A stretch of 64,000 nt of DNA from Euborellia annulipes (GCA_023213315.1 JAKCPI010009427.1:310001-374000); one strand, 5' to 3'. Shown: positions 52,377-63,397, numbered from the stretch's first letter. Notes: a model not told the origin generated them from the letters alone. Numbers and translations: made by a program.

Positions 52377-52980
52377 TTACTTCATCTTATAATATATGTT
52401 AATATATATATATAAAAAGCTTTGGATTCATGTCAAAAATTTTATTTCGAGGATGGGAATACATGTTTTGAGATCCTCTGAGTCCAAAAATGTGAATCTC
52501 GCAAAATGGTCTGTCTGTCTGTTCCAAAGCATGAAGGAATTAGGTTAAAATTTTATATCTAAGTTAGGCACCTCCTCCCCTGAGGGATGAAAATATGCTT
52601 TTAAATAAAATCGGCCAAAAAATACTAATACTTTACTGATGTACTTTTTAAGTTTTTTTCTATTTAGTCAAAATTCACTCTAATGATTTTAAATAAAATT
52701 CATAAATCAATTATTTTTTAGACGCTCTTTTTGAAATGTATATTCTCATTTTGCCCTCAAAATTGTTTGAAGCACACTTTACTCTTATCCTTCATAGGAA
52801 AGATAAGAGAAATTTTCGCTATGTTAACAAATTTTACATTTAGAATTCTCATAAATATATAGACCGAAACTATATGTCGACACAAAAAATTTGATTTGTC
52901 AAGCACAGAAGACAACTTTCAATTACCAAATGTAAGAGAAAGTTGTGTATCGTGCGAACATCACACCAGATTTTTTTTTT
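52377..52980 (-). mobile_element. DH repeat, near-complete copy
   Basis: Eroded tail (ACTTCATCTTATAATATATG), body with TCATGTCAAAAATTTTATTTC, GGTCTGTCTGTCTG and CTTTACTGATGTACTTTT. The foldback is at 52887-52972 (TTTGATTTGTCAAGCACAGA ... GAACATCACACCAGA). Confidence 0.8.
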
Positions 52981-53039
52981 AAATTTGTAATCCAATTGAT
53001 ATATTTTTAAAATATAGGTCTATATTTTTCATGTTTATT

Positions 53040-53180
53040 AATTTTACATCTTGAATTCTAATTTATAGACGGAATATATGTCGATACAATATATCTGGTG
53101 TAAAAAGCACAGAACACATCTTTCTATCACCAAAGGTAAGAGAAAGTTGTGTGCTGTGCAACCAGTCACATCAGATTATT
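53040..53180 (-). mobile_element. DH repeat, hairpin end only
   Basis: TACATCTTGAATTCTAATTT, GGAATATATGTCGATACA and the foldback at 53091-53177 (centre CACCAAAGGTAAGAGAAAG). It lies next to the previous copy in the same orientation. Confidence 0.75.
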
Positions 53181-54390
53181 TTTATATCTAGTATTATCAA
53201 AGTGTTGTTTTTTTTTTTTAAGATTTTTACCATGTTACCATAGAAGTTCCATTTTGAGAGTACGGGCTGGGAGAGAAACTCTTAAGGATTTTTTTTAAAG
53301 ATCATTTTCAAGTAATTTACTTACTCTTAGCCGATCTTTGACACGTAGAGTTTTTCAATCGTTTCAGTTTTGTGCCATTAATTTCCAGTTATCGAAATAG
53401 CGTTTGAGATCGTATGTTTTTAGGAGATCTAAAATGCACCTCCCCTAGGCTCCTCCTATTGGAACTTTTTCGCCCATATGCCGTCTGTTCTATATATTTG
53501 TCCTACCTAAATCCATTTAAGGCTGACTATTTTGACTATTTCATCAGTGACACGCGTATGATCCGGTTTGGAACCCTATCCCTAACCCTAATCCCATCAT
53601 AGATCTCTCTATATGGGTCCGATAATCTGTTGGAATGACGAACCCTTATATAGAATAAGTTACCCTTCCCTCCAGTGTCGCGGTTATATAGGATTGTGCA
53701 TGGGGATACCCTCAAAATTTTTTTGAGCACCCCTATTTAGGAAAAGTAATAAACAAACAGCATAGCAAAATAAATGGTACACATTGTTAAAATAAATTTT
53801 ATTAATATGATTATATAGTAATAGTTTATAATAATATAAATATATAACGGCCAAAAATAAACTTCAACCAATTATACACTCATTACTCTACTCCATCACA
53901 TAATCACGCTATGTTATCAAGTTTTTTTATATACTAAAATACATAAATGAATAGGAATGTTTATGAAATTACCATTAATATCAACAGGTTTTAGATAAGC
54001 ACTTAAGAGTTAAGTGATTTAAAAAAAAAAAAAAAACCAAAATTAGAAAATTTCATAACATGTTACGTAGAAAATGAAAATTGCCAGATGTCATAATAAT
54101 CTATAAACAATCTATTTTGTTTTGAACATATAAAATGAACAATTAAAAAAAATAAATAAGGGATGTCAAAGTTTTGCTTTAGCTTTGTGTTATCGAACAT
54201 TTTTCAAGGGGGGTGGGGGTTTGGATGATCCAGCCTACTCCCAAGTAAATAAATTTTTTTTTCATAATCGTACACCCCTAATAATAAATACATCTTAATA
54301 TTTATTTATATAGAACTTTTCACATCTTCTTTTTATTTAAAATAATTTATAAATATTTCTCTTTTTTTTTTAACTAATAAATATTTTTTT
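53181..54390. other. no gene recognised
   Basis: Two opposite 62- and 64-residue ORFs over about 53414-53730 share the same sequence and have no motif. The remainder is AT-rich. Ends in a T-rich stretch that serves as the pyrimidine tract of the candidate exon at 54399. Confidence 0.4.
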
Positions 54391-54398
54391 AATTTCAG

Positions 54399-54478
54399 GT
54401 TCATTATCTATTCTGTATTTACCCTGTTCGCCTTTGTGTGTTCTTGATCAACTTCTACCCTGGATCAACTTGGAAACT
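54399..54478 (+). other. candidate internal exon (80 nt)
   Basis: Preceded by a T-rich tract and AATTTCAG, followed by GTGAGT at 54479, both strong splice signals on the + strand. Two of three frames are open (frame 1 reads VHYLFCIYPVRLCVF...), but no family is recognised. Composition is less AT-rich than the flanks (ACCCTGTTCGCCTTTGTGTG). It may be a 5' UTR exon of the same transcript as 62847-62955. Confidence 0.35.
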
Positions 54479-54565
54479 GTGAGTTTAATCACTTTGAATA
54501 TATATTTTTTTTAAATATTAATAATTAAAAAATTTCGTACAAGGAACTTAATAAGACAAAATTTT

Positions 54566-54613
54566 GCTTTCTCTTACCCTATATATGAAATATATAGAGA
54601 GAGAAAGTATTGT
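54566..54613 (-). mobile_element. DH repeat, tail only
   Basis: TTGCTTTCTCTTACCC, TATATATGAAATATATAG and GAGAGAAAGTATTG. Confidence 0.65.
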
Positions 54614-54690
54614 TTTATATTATAAATAAATTATTTTTTGGTATTTGAGATAATCCTTTTTGTCAAATATATAACTTCCTTATGTTTATA

Positions 54691-54940
54691 TGCACCCTGT
54701 TATGCAATGGTGTGTCAAAGACCAAACATCGAGTTTTGAGAAAATCAACATTAAAGTTTTTTTTTTCATTGGATTATATATAATTTTTCTTGTCAATTGT
54801 GCAAGTAACATTAAATATAAATTTTTTTAGGACATATTTCATAAAAAATACTATTAATTAAAGCATCTGAAACTATATTCCGTGCTTAACTCAATTTTGA
54901 ATTTTTTGGTCTTTGACACACCATTGCATAACAGGGTCCA
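54691..54940. mobile_element. TIR MITE family T, copy 3 (250 bp)
   Basis: Ends TGCACCCTGTTATGCAATGG and ATTGCATAACAGGGTCCA, TATA on both sides. Interior TTGTCAATTGTGCAAGTAAC and TTCCGTGCTTAACTCAATTT as in the other copies. Confidence 0.8.
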
Positions 54941-55090
54941 TATATGAAAAACTTTAGCTATCAAATTTCTTAAATATTTGATATGCATCTAATTACCTCG
55001 CTATTCATAACCATATTCACAACTCCATTCTCATATAATTTTATATTTGAAAATTAAGGAATAATATTTAATTTTATGTGAAATTACATG

Positions 55091-55128
<38 letters not shown>

Positions 55129-55345
55129 GATTTATTCAAATATTTTCTTCATCTAGTTAAAGCTTGTATAAAATGATTTTCACCTGGGAGGCCTGATAGA
55201 TGGAAACAAAAATGTCTCATTAGGTGGAAAAATTTCAAACGTCTTTTCACAACGACGTTTATTTATTTTTACTAAGTGTATCACGCACCTCGGCGTTTCA
55301 GTTTTTTTTTTATCATAGTTGCCAATTAAGAGATATACTCTCAAC

Positions 55346-55984
55346 TGTGACTGGTCACACAACACACAACTTTCTCTTACCCTTCGGCAAGAGAAAGTTG
55401 TGTACTGTGCTTGTCACACCAGATTTTTTGTGTTGAGATATATTTAGTTTCCGACAGTACGGTACATTTGAATTAAAGATGTAAAAATTTATAAATAGAA
55501 AAATATTTCTATTTTGTTACCATGGGAACCATTTCTCCTATCTTTTCTTTGGAGTTCAAGAGTAAAGTGGTCTTAAGAAGATTTCAATGGCAAAATGAGA
55601 ATATACATTTTAAAGAGCATCTAAAAAATAATTGATTTTTGAATTTTAATCAAAATCGTTGGAGCGAATTTTGAGAAAGTCGAAAAAAACTGAAAAAGTA
55701 CATCAGTAAAGTACTAGTACTTTTTGGCCGATTTTGATAAAAAGCTTATTTTCACACCTCAGGTGGATGCCTAACTTAAATATAAAATTCAACCTCCTAG
55801 CTCAATTCCTTCATGCTTTAAATTTAACCCAGACAGACACAAAGACCATGTTGCGAAAACCACTTTTTTGGACTCAAGGGATCTCAAAACGTGTATATCC
55901 ATCAAAATCTCGACCTCGAATTTTTGACATGAATCCAATACTTTCTCTCTATATATATTCATATATAGGTAAGAGAAAGTAAAA
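55346..55984 (+). mobile_element. DH repeat, complete copy
   Basis: The foldback starts abruptly at GTGACTGGTCACACAAC (55347) without the TCTGGT arm, with centre TTACCC-TTCG-GCAAGAG. Then come TTACCATGGGAACC, the CATCAGTAAAGTACTAGTACT palindrome, CAGACAGACACAAAGACC, and the tail ATATAGGTAAGAGAAAGTAA. Confidence 0.85.
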
Positions 55985-56060
55985 AAATATTTAATCATTG
56001 TTTTAATTTTTCTTTCTAGAGATTTATCATTAGAGAGAGCTTTTTATTTATTTTGTAGAT

Positions 56061-56175
56061 ATTTCGACCGACATCTCGCTTGGTCAAGACGTGTCAAAAT
56101 AAAATGTGTTAAAATCATTTTAACAACAAATCATATTTTCCACTGAAAATGACCAAGCATGATGCCGGTCGAAAT
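56061..56175. mobile_element. decayed Penelope-type palindrome
   Basis: Arms TTTCGACCGACATCTCGCTT and AAGCATGATGCCGGTCGAAA. On the plus strand CTGAAAA (56143-56149) is followed by a GACC/GGTC stem and GAAAT, i.e. a hammerhead-like layout with G8 replaced by A. Confidence 0.45.
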
Positions 56176-56454
56176 AAAATGATATGAGAGTGGTCCATCA
56201 AAGCTGTTATTTTAATCTTCGAATATTCCTTAAAATGAATTAAATATATTTCTATATTTTTATTTTTTGATTTCGGGGTGTCTTTGAACCCTTATATTCC
56301 TCGTCTGATTACGGCCCTGACCCTTTTAACCGTATATGCATACTAATTTCTCTTACATCATAAGAATAGGACGAATATAGTATTTAATTCGTTTAGCAGT
56401 TAGATAGATGACAGCAAACAAATTTAAAAAGAGCAAGATAAAGCGATAAAGCAT

Positions 56455-56740
56455 TGGTGTATACGAAAAGAGAAAGATTTGGCGAACGTCGTTGCCGGCG
56501 TCAAGCCTGAGTTCGTTGACCTGTTGGCGAACTGTTGCGAACTTAGCAACACAAACCCAAGCGACGCATGCGCAGACGCAAACGCGGACGCAGCCGCAGA
56601 CGCAAGTAGATGCGTTTCCCCACCAGCCGCCTCAGTCTGCCAACGTGCCCTAGGTCAGTTTTCTGGGGGAATTCTCAGAGGTCTACGAAAACCACCTGAT
56701 ATATGCAAGCTACATTTATTTCATAGGTGTCTATCTATAT
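56455..56740 (+). promoter_or_regulatory. CpG-rich segment, possible first exon with donor
   Basis: CpG- and GC-rich against AT-rich flanks (GGCGAACGTCGTTGCCGGCG, GACGCATGCGCAGACGC, GCGGACGCAGCCGCAGACGC). CATGCGCA is the core of an NRF1-type site. It ends CTATAT|GTAAGT at 56740/56741, a strong donor. The 101-residue ORF (56479-56784) reads an Ala/Asp-rich DANADAAADAS stretch from the GACGCA repeats and runs past the donor; no family recognised. Promoter/exon status is inference from composition and donor only. Confidence 0.35.
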
Positions 56741-56799
56741 GTAAGTACTCTAGACCTCGTGCAAGCCTAGATTTGTTAGCCTAGGTTAATTAGTTAGTT

Positions 56800-57958
56800 T
56801 AACATCGAGAAGTAAAAGTTATGGGGCTTACTTTGGGGATCCGTATTAAATTTAACGAAAATTTTTGCTAACCCGTTCCATTGAACCCACCATAGCAACA
56901 ACCTTGCGCTTGATTAACTCTCCTATTGCTGCTGTTCTCATTGAGGTTATCGGCTTCCTCCCAAGTATGGGTTATCAACCTGAGCTTAAAACCTAGAACT
57001 AATTTCATTTCCGGCAATGTCAATTAAATTTTTTATACTTAAATATATAATTTTCAATCAAAAGATAAATTATAAATTTCATTATATTATCGATTTTACA
57101 AAAATATCTTAAGTTTTAATCATCAGGAAATGACTTATTAATCCCCCTCTCTCCAAAATAGAAAGTCTACTAATTAATAAACATTTCTTACTTTATTTTA
57201 AATAATTTCTAAATTTTAATAAAATACAGAAAAAGAGGCATATTTATATATTTAAATATAAATATATTTCTTTTTTTTTTAAATAAATAGGCTATTCTCT
57301 AATCCTTTTCATCAAGAAAGTATTGAATGAAATATGAAATCGATAACCGCTATTTGCTCACATTTATTAATATTTAATTGGATTTTTTTATCCAATAAAT
57401 ATAACTAAATTTTTAGGTCAGGGCAAGGACCTCTGTATTTTTAGTCAAGACATTAGTACTATTTTAACAATAATTTGAGTAGTTAAAAAAAGATTTAGGC
57501 TATATAGAACATTTATTAATATTTGACATACCTTATTTTTTCAAATATTGATATAATATTACTCACACTCACACAATCGATATGGAGCGGTAATCAAATG
57601 GTGGGGCACGCCCCCCTGGGGAAGGGGATAAGAGGGCACCAAATAAGCAAACAACTTTTTTATTTAAATTTACAATTTTCAATTGCAACGAATTCATTTA
57701 CAACTTGGCATAGATCTAATGCTGTCTAATACAAGTACAGTATGCGCTGCTTTAAAGCCTATCTAATTTGGTTTGATATTAGATATAGGGACTCATAACT
57801 TCTATTTGAAGTTTCTTCTTGTATTTAAAATAGCCAAAGTATCCGAAACGCTTTTACCTTAATAACAGAATAGTTTCAAGATAGTTCACTGTAAAATTGT
57901 TGCTAAATAACAAACTTTGGTACTTGAAAAAAGTTCTTCTTGCAGTAATAAGCCGGTA
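56800..57958. other. no gene recognised
   Basis: AT-rich. A GC-rich scrap at about 57597-57645 (GGTGGGGCACGCCCCCCTGG) has no assignable partner. Confidence 0.4.
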
Positions 57959-57966
57959 GATGTACT

Positions 57967-58172
57967 CAGGGCCGGAACTAGGAGATTTTTTAGGGGGGGA
58001 CAAAATTTAATTTGCCGCCCCCTTCTTAAAATTTTCTATACAAAATATCATATCATTTTATCTATTTTTTTTTTTTTTTTTTTTAGTAAACTTTCTTTAA
58101 TTGCCACCCCCTGATATCTGCCGCCCGGGGCACATGCACCCACTGCCCCCCTTCCCCCTAGATCAGGCCCTG
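57967..58172. mobile_element. hAT-type MITE, 206 bp, 8-bp TSD
   Basis: Ends CAGGGCCGGAACTAGGAG and CCTAGATCAGGCCCTG; flanks GATGTACT (57959-57966) and GAAGTACT (58173-58180) agree at 7 of 8. The interior has GGGGGGG, TTTGCCGCCCCC and CTGCCGCCCGGGGCAC. The 65-residue ORF across it ends in Phe from a T run and is not a gene. Confidence 0.8.
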
Positions 58173-58469
58173 GAAGTACTTACATTCAAATTGATTTATT
58201 ATTCATTTCCAATTGGCTGGTGGTAGATGGGGAGGTTTAGAGATGCAGAATTAGTAAAAATACAAAAAAACAAAACAAACAAATAAGAAACTTTGAGAAA
58301 CACAATATTTTAAAAATTTTAATAAAACATGATTTATTTTTTTATTTTTGAGCTGAGTAGTTAAATTTTTTTTAAGTTCTTTTTCTACATCTATGGCCAT
58401 TTAGACCCCGTCCCTATTTATATAAATTGATTGGTAGCCAATTGAATTTAAATAAATTTTTGTCGTATG
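58173..58469. other. AT-rich spacer
   Basis: Contains CATTTAGACCCCGTCCCTATTT and TTGGTAGCCAATTGAAT, close to words at about 2305-2360 (GACCCCATCCCTATTTATTT), so it is likely another shared but undefined repeat. Confidence 0.4.
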
Positions 58470-58700
58470 CAAGGGCGGATCCAGAAGTGTTTCTCGGGGG
58501 GGGGGGGAGTAATCTGGCGTGACTTGTCGCACAGCACACTATTTTTTCTTAATTTCGGTAATTTAAAGGCGCATTCTGTACTTGTTTGCCAGAATATAAA
58601 TACAAATCAAATTTTTAAGTATTACTTTTTAAAATTTTACATTCAAAAATAAATTTTTTCTAAATGGATTCACATGCCGAAAAAGACCTTAAACAAATTT
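58470..58700. repeat. dispersed repeat R, uninterrupted copy
   Basis: CAAGGGCGGATCCAGAAGTG, GGGGGGGGGGGG, GACTTGTCGCACAGCACAC, AATTTCGGTAATTTAAAGG, GCCAGAATATAAATACAAAT and AAATTTTTAAGTATTAC. It gives the pre-insertion state of the copy at 40230-40570. Confidence 0.65.
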
Positions 58701-60311
58701 CAAAAAAAAGCCTATTGACTTTTTTTTTTTAGTTGTATAAATTTATCTTTGGATCATTTTTTTTACTCATTTAAAAAAAATTTCACTGCTCTCTTTTGCA
58801 TACAATTCTAGATATTTTTATTTACAAAGTTTTGTTTGTTTTGTATTTTTCTAAGAGGAAAATTTTTTGTAATTTTTGTTAACAATATATCTCTGTTGGG
58901 ATGTGCCTACACTTTTCTTCTTACTTAACTACTTACTGGTATATTTACTGTGAGTATATCGGGTGAGCATGGTAACGCTCGGTAACTCCAGCGTTTCCTT
59001 TGCTCATGGACACACTACCTCAAGAGTTAAAGGAAGCACATAGATGATCTTTTTTGCAAATCCCGTGATTAGGGAATATTCATTTCTAATTCAAATAGAA
59101 TGTCTTGAAAAATATTTATACTCTTCTTAAATATATAGACCTATATATTTAAATTTTCCTTATAAATTAATTTGACATAATTCCACAATATTTAATTTTA
59201 TCCCGCCATTTTTATTCAATATCTCTGCTATTATCAGACCGACGAACCATCTCAAAAGCCAGGTCTAGGTCAAGTTAAAAATATATTATATTGTCTATCA
59301 TAGATTAAATTAATATTATTTGTAAATAATTTTTTATCAAATCAAAACAATCGTTTTTATTTATTATATAAGATAATATTTCAATACGTTTTTATTATAC
59401 TTATATTTTACACACTAGTTTTTGAAAAAAAACAAAAAAACTACTATATGTATATTAATATAGTACTATCTAGTATTGTAAATTTCTTATAGATAATTTT
59501 TTTCCTACATAGAAAAAAGTTTCAAAACATTCATTTATCTAAAAGTTAATCAACGCCTGTTTATCAGATAGAGAGGGAAAATTATTAAATTTATATTTGA
59601 TATGAACTAAATCAAATTTTAAATAATCTAAAATAGTGATAGTTTAATTGATTAAGAACTTTTTCAAAAAATTATTTTAACAATTGCTTCAGCATTTTTA
59701 TAAAACATATTTTTTTTCTAAAATTAATATTCAACTACAGGGGCTAAGTTTGAGCAAAAAACAGTTAAATTTTTTTTTTTTTTTGAATTACAGAGCCCTT
59801 GAGATCACTAAAATATTGATTTAAGAAAAAAAAATGTGTCAAATCAGATTTTTTGCATATTTTTTTTATCTTCCAAAATGATAAAAAAAAAAAAAATTAT
59901 AAAATACCTCATACTTGAAATGATAGGTAAACGTTAAAAATTTTAGCCATTTTTTATTGAAAGTTGTTTGATTTATTTCATATATGGGAAGAAAATTTTC
60001 GGGATGAAAGAGATTAGAGAACATTGATTTTAGACTACTTTTGCTCGCTAACTTTTAAATTAAAATTGTTCAAATAAAATTTGTACAAATCTTTTTATAT
60101 AAAGAGACTATATTAGCTACTATATTTCTACCTTAATGATTAAAGGGATTTTATTGAAAAAACAGAAAAATTGTCAAATTTGAGATTTTTTATTAAGGAC
60201 TCCAGAATCTAAAACATATTAAAAAAATTGAAACTATCAACTCTCCCCAATGCTAATACAATTAAATTAATTTAAGAATATCTGATAATACAATAAAACT
60301 AAATTTTTTAT
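58701..60311. other. AT-rich DNA, nothing recognised
   Basis: Long AT-rich run without ORF, repeat end or RNA gene that I can support; many A and T homopolymers. Confidence 0.45.
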
Positions 60312-60756
60312 TTTGAAATTTTATATTTAAGTTAGGTATCTCTTTAAAACCTAACACAAAGCTTTCGAAAAAAATCGGCCAAAATATACTAGCACTTTAC
60401 TGATGTACTTTTTCAGTTTTTTTTTATTTTCTCAAAAATTGCTCCCATGATTTTGATTAAAATTCAAAAATCACTTGTTTTTTAGATGCTCTTTAAAATG
60501 TATCTTCTCATTTGTGTCCTTGAACTCTTTTAAAGCATACTTTACTCTTGTACTTCATTGGAAAAATAGGAGAAATGTTTTCCATGGTAACTGAATATAT
60601 TTTCCCATGTTTTTTATTACATCTTGAATTTTAATACTGTATATCGACGTAAACAAAATATATATATCTACAAAAAATCTGGTGTGACAAATACAGAACA
60701 GAACTTTGAATTGGCAAATGTTGTGTGCTGGGGATTATCAAACCAGATTTTTATAT
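60312..60756 (-). mobile_element. DH repeat, hairpin-side half
   Basis: From TTTTGAAATTTTATATTTAAG through CTAGCACTTTACTGATG and TTCCATGGTAACTGAATA to an eroded foldback (about 60676-60753). Confidence 0.75.
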
Positions 60757-60807
60757 ATATCTTTGTTATCAAGTTATGAGATCCCCAAAAATGAAAAAAA
60801 TCTTTGT

Positions 60808-60890
60808 TACTTTTTACTTTCTCTTAGCCTATATGAAATATATGGAGAGAAAGTATTGCGATCATGTCAAAAATTCGATGTCGAGATTTT
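60808..60890 (-). mobile_element. DH repeat, tail only
   Basis: TTTACTTTCTCTTAGCC ... GGAGAGAAAGTATTGCGATC, ATGTCAAAAATTCGATGTC, then unrelated sequence. Two overlapping small ORFs are chance. Confidence 0.7.
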
Positions 60891-61341
60891 TTATTTTCTC
60901 TCGTCTCTCATCCGTAGACACTAAACTTCCTCTTTGGGGAATAAATAAATTTTTTTTAATTTCTAACAGGATTTAAAATTTTAATACTATTTTTCTCTCT
61001 CTATTATATCTTATTCATTTATTTATTTTGGCTTTTCGGGGATTGAACTCCCCTATTCCTCCTAGCTCTGACCCTGTTTGAAACATCTCATCGAATTATA
61101 ATGAAACTTATCACATTTATAGTCTTAGAGCATCATGAGAAGGTATTAAAACTTGGAGAAAATTGGAGCAGTAAAAATGGCTACTCAATATTTATTAAGA
61201 ACCTAGGACACTTCTTTTGAAATTTATTCATAATTAAGACGTTAATCTCTACTTCTAGACCAAATTTCATAACAATTCGTTAAAAGTGATTTTAAAACTA
61301 CCTTATTACGAAAAAAACATTAAAATTTGACTTTTACATTT
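60891..61341. other. no gene; hAT-end scrap
   Basis: CTCCTAGCTCTGACCCTG at about 61056 resembles the right end of a hAT element; no left end. Confidence 0.35.
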
Positions 61342-62145
61342 TCACTTTCCCTTAGGTGTATATATGTTAATATATGGACCATGTTACGCATTAGTGTGTC
61401 AAGCGCCAGCTACCGAGTTTTGACAAAATTAACATTAAAGTTTTTTGATTGGATTATATGTAATTTTTTTTGTCAATTGTGCAAGTAACATTAAATATAA
61501 ATTTTTTAGGACATATTTCATAAAAAATACTATTAATTATAGCATTTGAAACAATATTCCGTGCTTAACTAAATTTTTAATTTTTTTGGCGCTTGACACA
61601 CTAAGGCATAACAGGGTCCATATAAAGAGAGAAAGTAGCCTTTTGGATTCATGTTAAAAATTCGATATCGAGATTTTGATGGATATACACGTTTTGAGGT
61701 CCCCTGAATCCAAAAAAAGTATTTTATCGATATGGCCTGTCTATGTGTGTGTCTGTCTGTGAACTAAATATCTCAAGAACGAAAAGAGCTAGGAAGTTCA
61801 AATTTTATATTTAAGTTAGACACCCCCCTGGCACGTGACATGAAGCTTTTGAACAAAATCGACCAAAGATTACTAGTACTTTACTAATGCACTTTTTTCA
61901 ATTTTCTCTAAATTCGCTACAACGATTTTGATTAAAATTCAAAAATCAATTATTTTTGAGATGCTCTTTAAAATGTATATTCTCATTTTGCTATTGAAAT
62001 CTTCTGAAGACCACTTTACTCTTGTACTTCATGGAAAGATAGGAGAATGGTTGCCATGGTAACAAAATAGAAATATTTTTCCATACTTATAAATTTTACA
62101 TCTTGAAAATCAATTGTACCGCACTGTAGGAAACTAAATAGAGGT
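61342..62145 (-). mobile_element. DH repeat without foldback, interrupted by a MITE
   Basis: TTCACTTTCCCTTAGGTG ... AATATA is split by a family T MITE, then AAGAGAGAAAGTAGCCTTTT, GTGTGTGTCTGTCTGTG, TTACTAGTACTTTACTAATG, GCCATGGTAACAAAATAG and TGTACCGCACTGTAGGAAAC. The foldback is missing. Confidence 0.8.
61375..61620. mobile_element. TIR MITE family T, copy 4 (246 bp)
   Basis: TGGACCATGTTACGCATTAG ... CACTAAGGCATAACAGGGTCCA; TATA at 61371-61374 and 61621-61624. Belongs with copy 1 (GCGCCAGCTACCGAGTTTTG) rather than with copies 2 and 3 (GACCAAACATCGAGTTTTG), showing two subfamilies. Confidence 0.8.
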
Positions 62146-62300
62146 CGTCCACATATTACGTAACGCCTTTTTTGACGATATTCTTGTCCCCCCCTCCCAC
62201 CCTGTCACAGTTAGTCACATACAAACAAACCCCCTACAAATATTATGTCACAACATAGAACTACACCCCCCCCCCCCCGCCCTACCTCCGAAATGGAAAC
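62146..62300. repeat. GGTCGTCCACATATTACGT-type repeat end
   Basis: GAGGTCGTCCACATATTACG followed by C-rich sequence is a terminus-like word common in arthropod MITEs (from memory). A right end was not found. Confidence 0.4.
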
Positions 62301-62361
62301 TTGTTTTAAACTTTTTCTTAAAATTCCCTATACAAAATTTATATCATTTTAATGTCTTATG

Positions 62362-62515
62362 GCTGTGGAGATTTAATCAGGAAGCCGAAGGGATTTCGCA
62401 GCTAGGAGATTAAATAAAAAATATTTTATTTAATTTTTATTTGCCGACGTTTCGGTTGTCCATCATCAGCCCTGATGAAGGTCCTGGCTGCAAAGTTCCT
62501 TCGGCTTCCTGATCA
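62362..62515. mobile_element. Penelope-type palindrome, short
   Basis: Arms AATCAGGAAGCCGAAGG and CCTTCGGCTTCCTGATC bound it. The minus strand holds CTGATGA (62469-62463), a 2-bp GG/CC stem and GAAACGTC; the plus strand has CTGATGAAGGTCCTGGC (62472 on) but loses the GAAAC. It shares AGGAGATTAAATAAAAAATA and TTGCCGACGTTTCGGT with 13121-13553, so both are the same family. Confidence 0.55.
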
Positions 62516-62768
62516 TATCATTTTATTTATTTTTTTTTTTTTGTAATGCGAGTCTTATCCCATCTTTTCAAACTCAAAAAATTTTATAAATTCAACTTTC
62601 TATTGTTAATTAAAAATTCCCCTAATAATAGGACAAAAAAAAAAATTAAAATTTTTTCATTGCATATTATAAAAAGAAAATTTCAAATTCTCCTTTGATT
62701 CAAATAAAAATTGTTATAATAATCCCTTTGCCCTTCACATATACATATCATACACTGACAAAAATATC

Positions 62769-62801
<33 letters not shown>

Positions 62802-62846
62802 TATACAATTGTATTTTTCTTTATAATTTTACTCTTGTTCATACAG
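62516..62846. other. AT-rich DNA, (TA)n and (GA)n microsatellite
   Basis: A (TA)n/(AGAG)n run at about 62768-62805; no gene. The last ~30 bases form the pyrimidine tract of the candidate exon at 62847. Confidence 0.5.
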
Positions 62847-62955
62847 GTTCACGTCCGCTGCAAACCTGGAACACCTTCAGTATAGGCTGAGTAGCCGGCT
62901 CTCTTAGACGTGGCCCTAGCTCTGGTCTGTTTTAATTCAACAAATCCTTCATCTG
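62847..62955 (+). other. candidate noncoding internal exon (109 nt)
   Basis: Preceded by TTGTTCATACAG and followed by GTGAGTAG, a strong acceptor/donor pair. Balanced composition (CACGTCCGCTGCAAACCTGG, TAGACGTGGCCCTAGCTC). Stops occur in all three frames (TAG, TAG, TGA), so if real it is untranslated. It starts GTTCA like the candidate at 54399. Confidence 0.35.
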
Positions 62956-62993
62956 GTGAGTAGCTCGTGAAATTTTCACATAATATAATTCTT

Positions 62994-63397
62994 TTTTACT
63001 TTCTCTTACCCTATATAAGAAATTTTTAAATTATAAATATTCTGATATAAAAATCTCTGATAAATTCAAATTAAAAACATTACGAAATTATTTTTATCTT
63101 GGTTACCGACAAATATTTCGATTTTATTTGAGATATATAGAGAGAGATGTTATAACTAGAATCAACTTACTCATTATTCCAACATGTCTTGTCTATTCTT
63201 CTTCTTCTTTCAATTAATGGCCTTGGAGACGAGTCCATTTAGCCAGTGCCTAGGTGATCTTGTCTATAAACACATGGAAATTTCGGTTGAGTGTAACTTA
63301 AGAGATAAATATTTTGATCAACTTTTCGTCTAAATTTCTGTAAATGAAATAATATTTTATTGATGTAATTTTATCTCTCTTTCTGGGTTCCCATAAT
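62994..63397. other. DH tail word, otherwise nothing
   Basis: TTTACTTTCTCTTACCC and TATATAAG at 62996-63017 are the only DH remnant. The rest has no feature. Confidence 0.45.

Noticed and set aside
56479..56784. 101-residue ORF with a DANADAAADA repeat
   Set aside because: The Ala/Asp run is a by-product of GACGCA repeats in CpG-rich DNA and the reading passes a strong donor site; no family resemblance. Kept only as a possible regulatory/exon segment.
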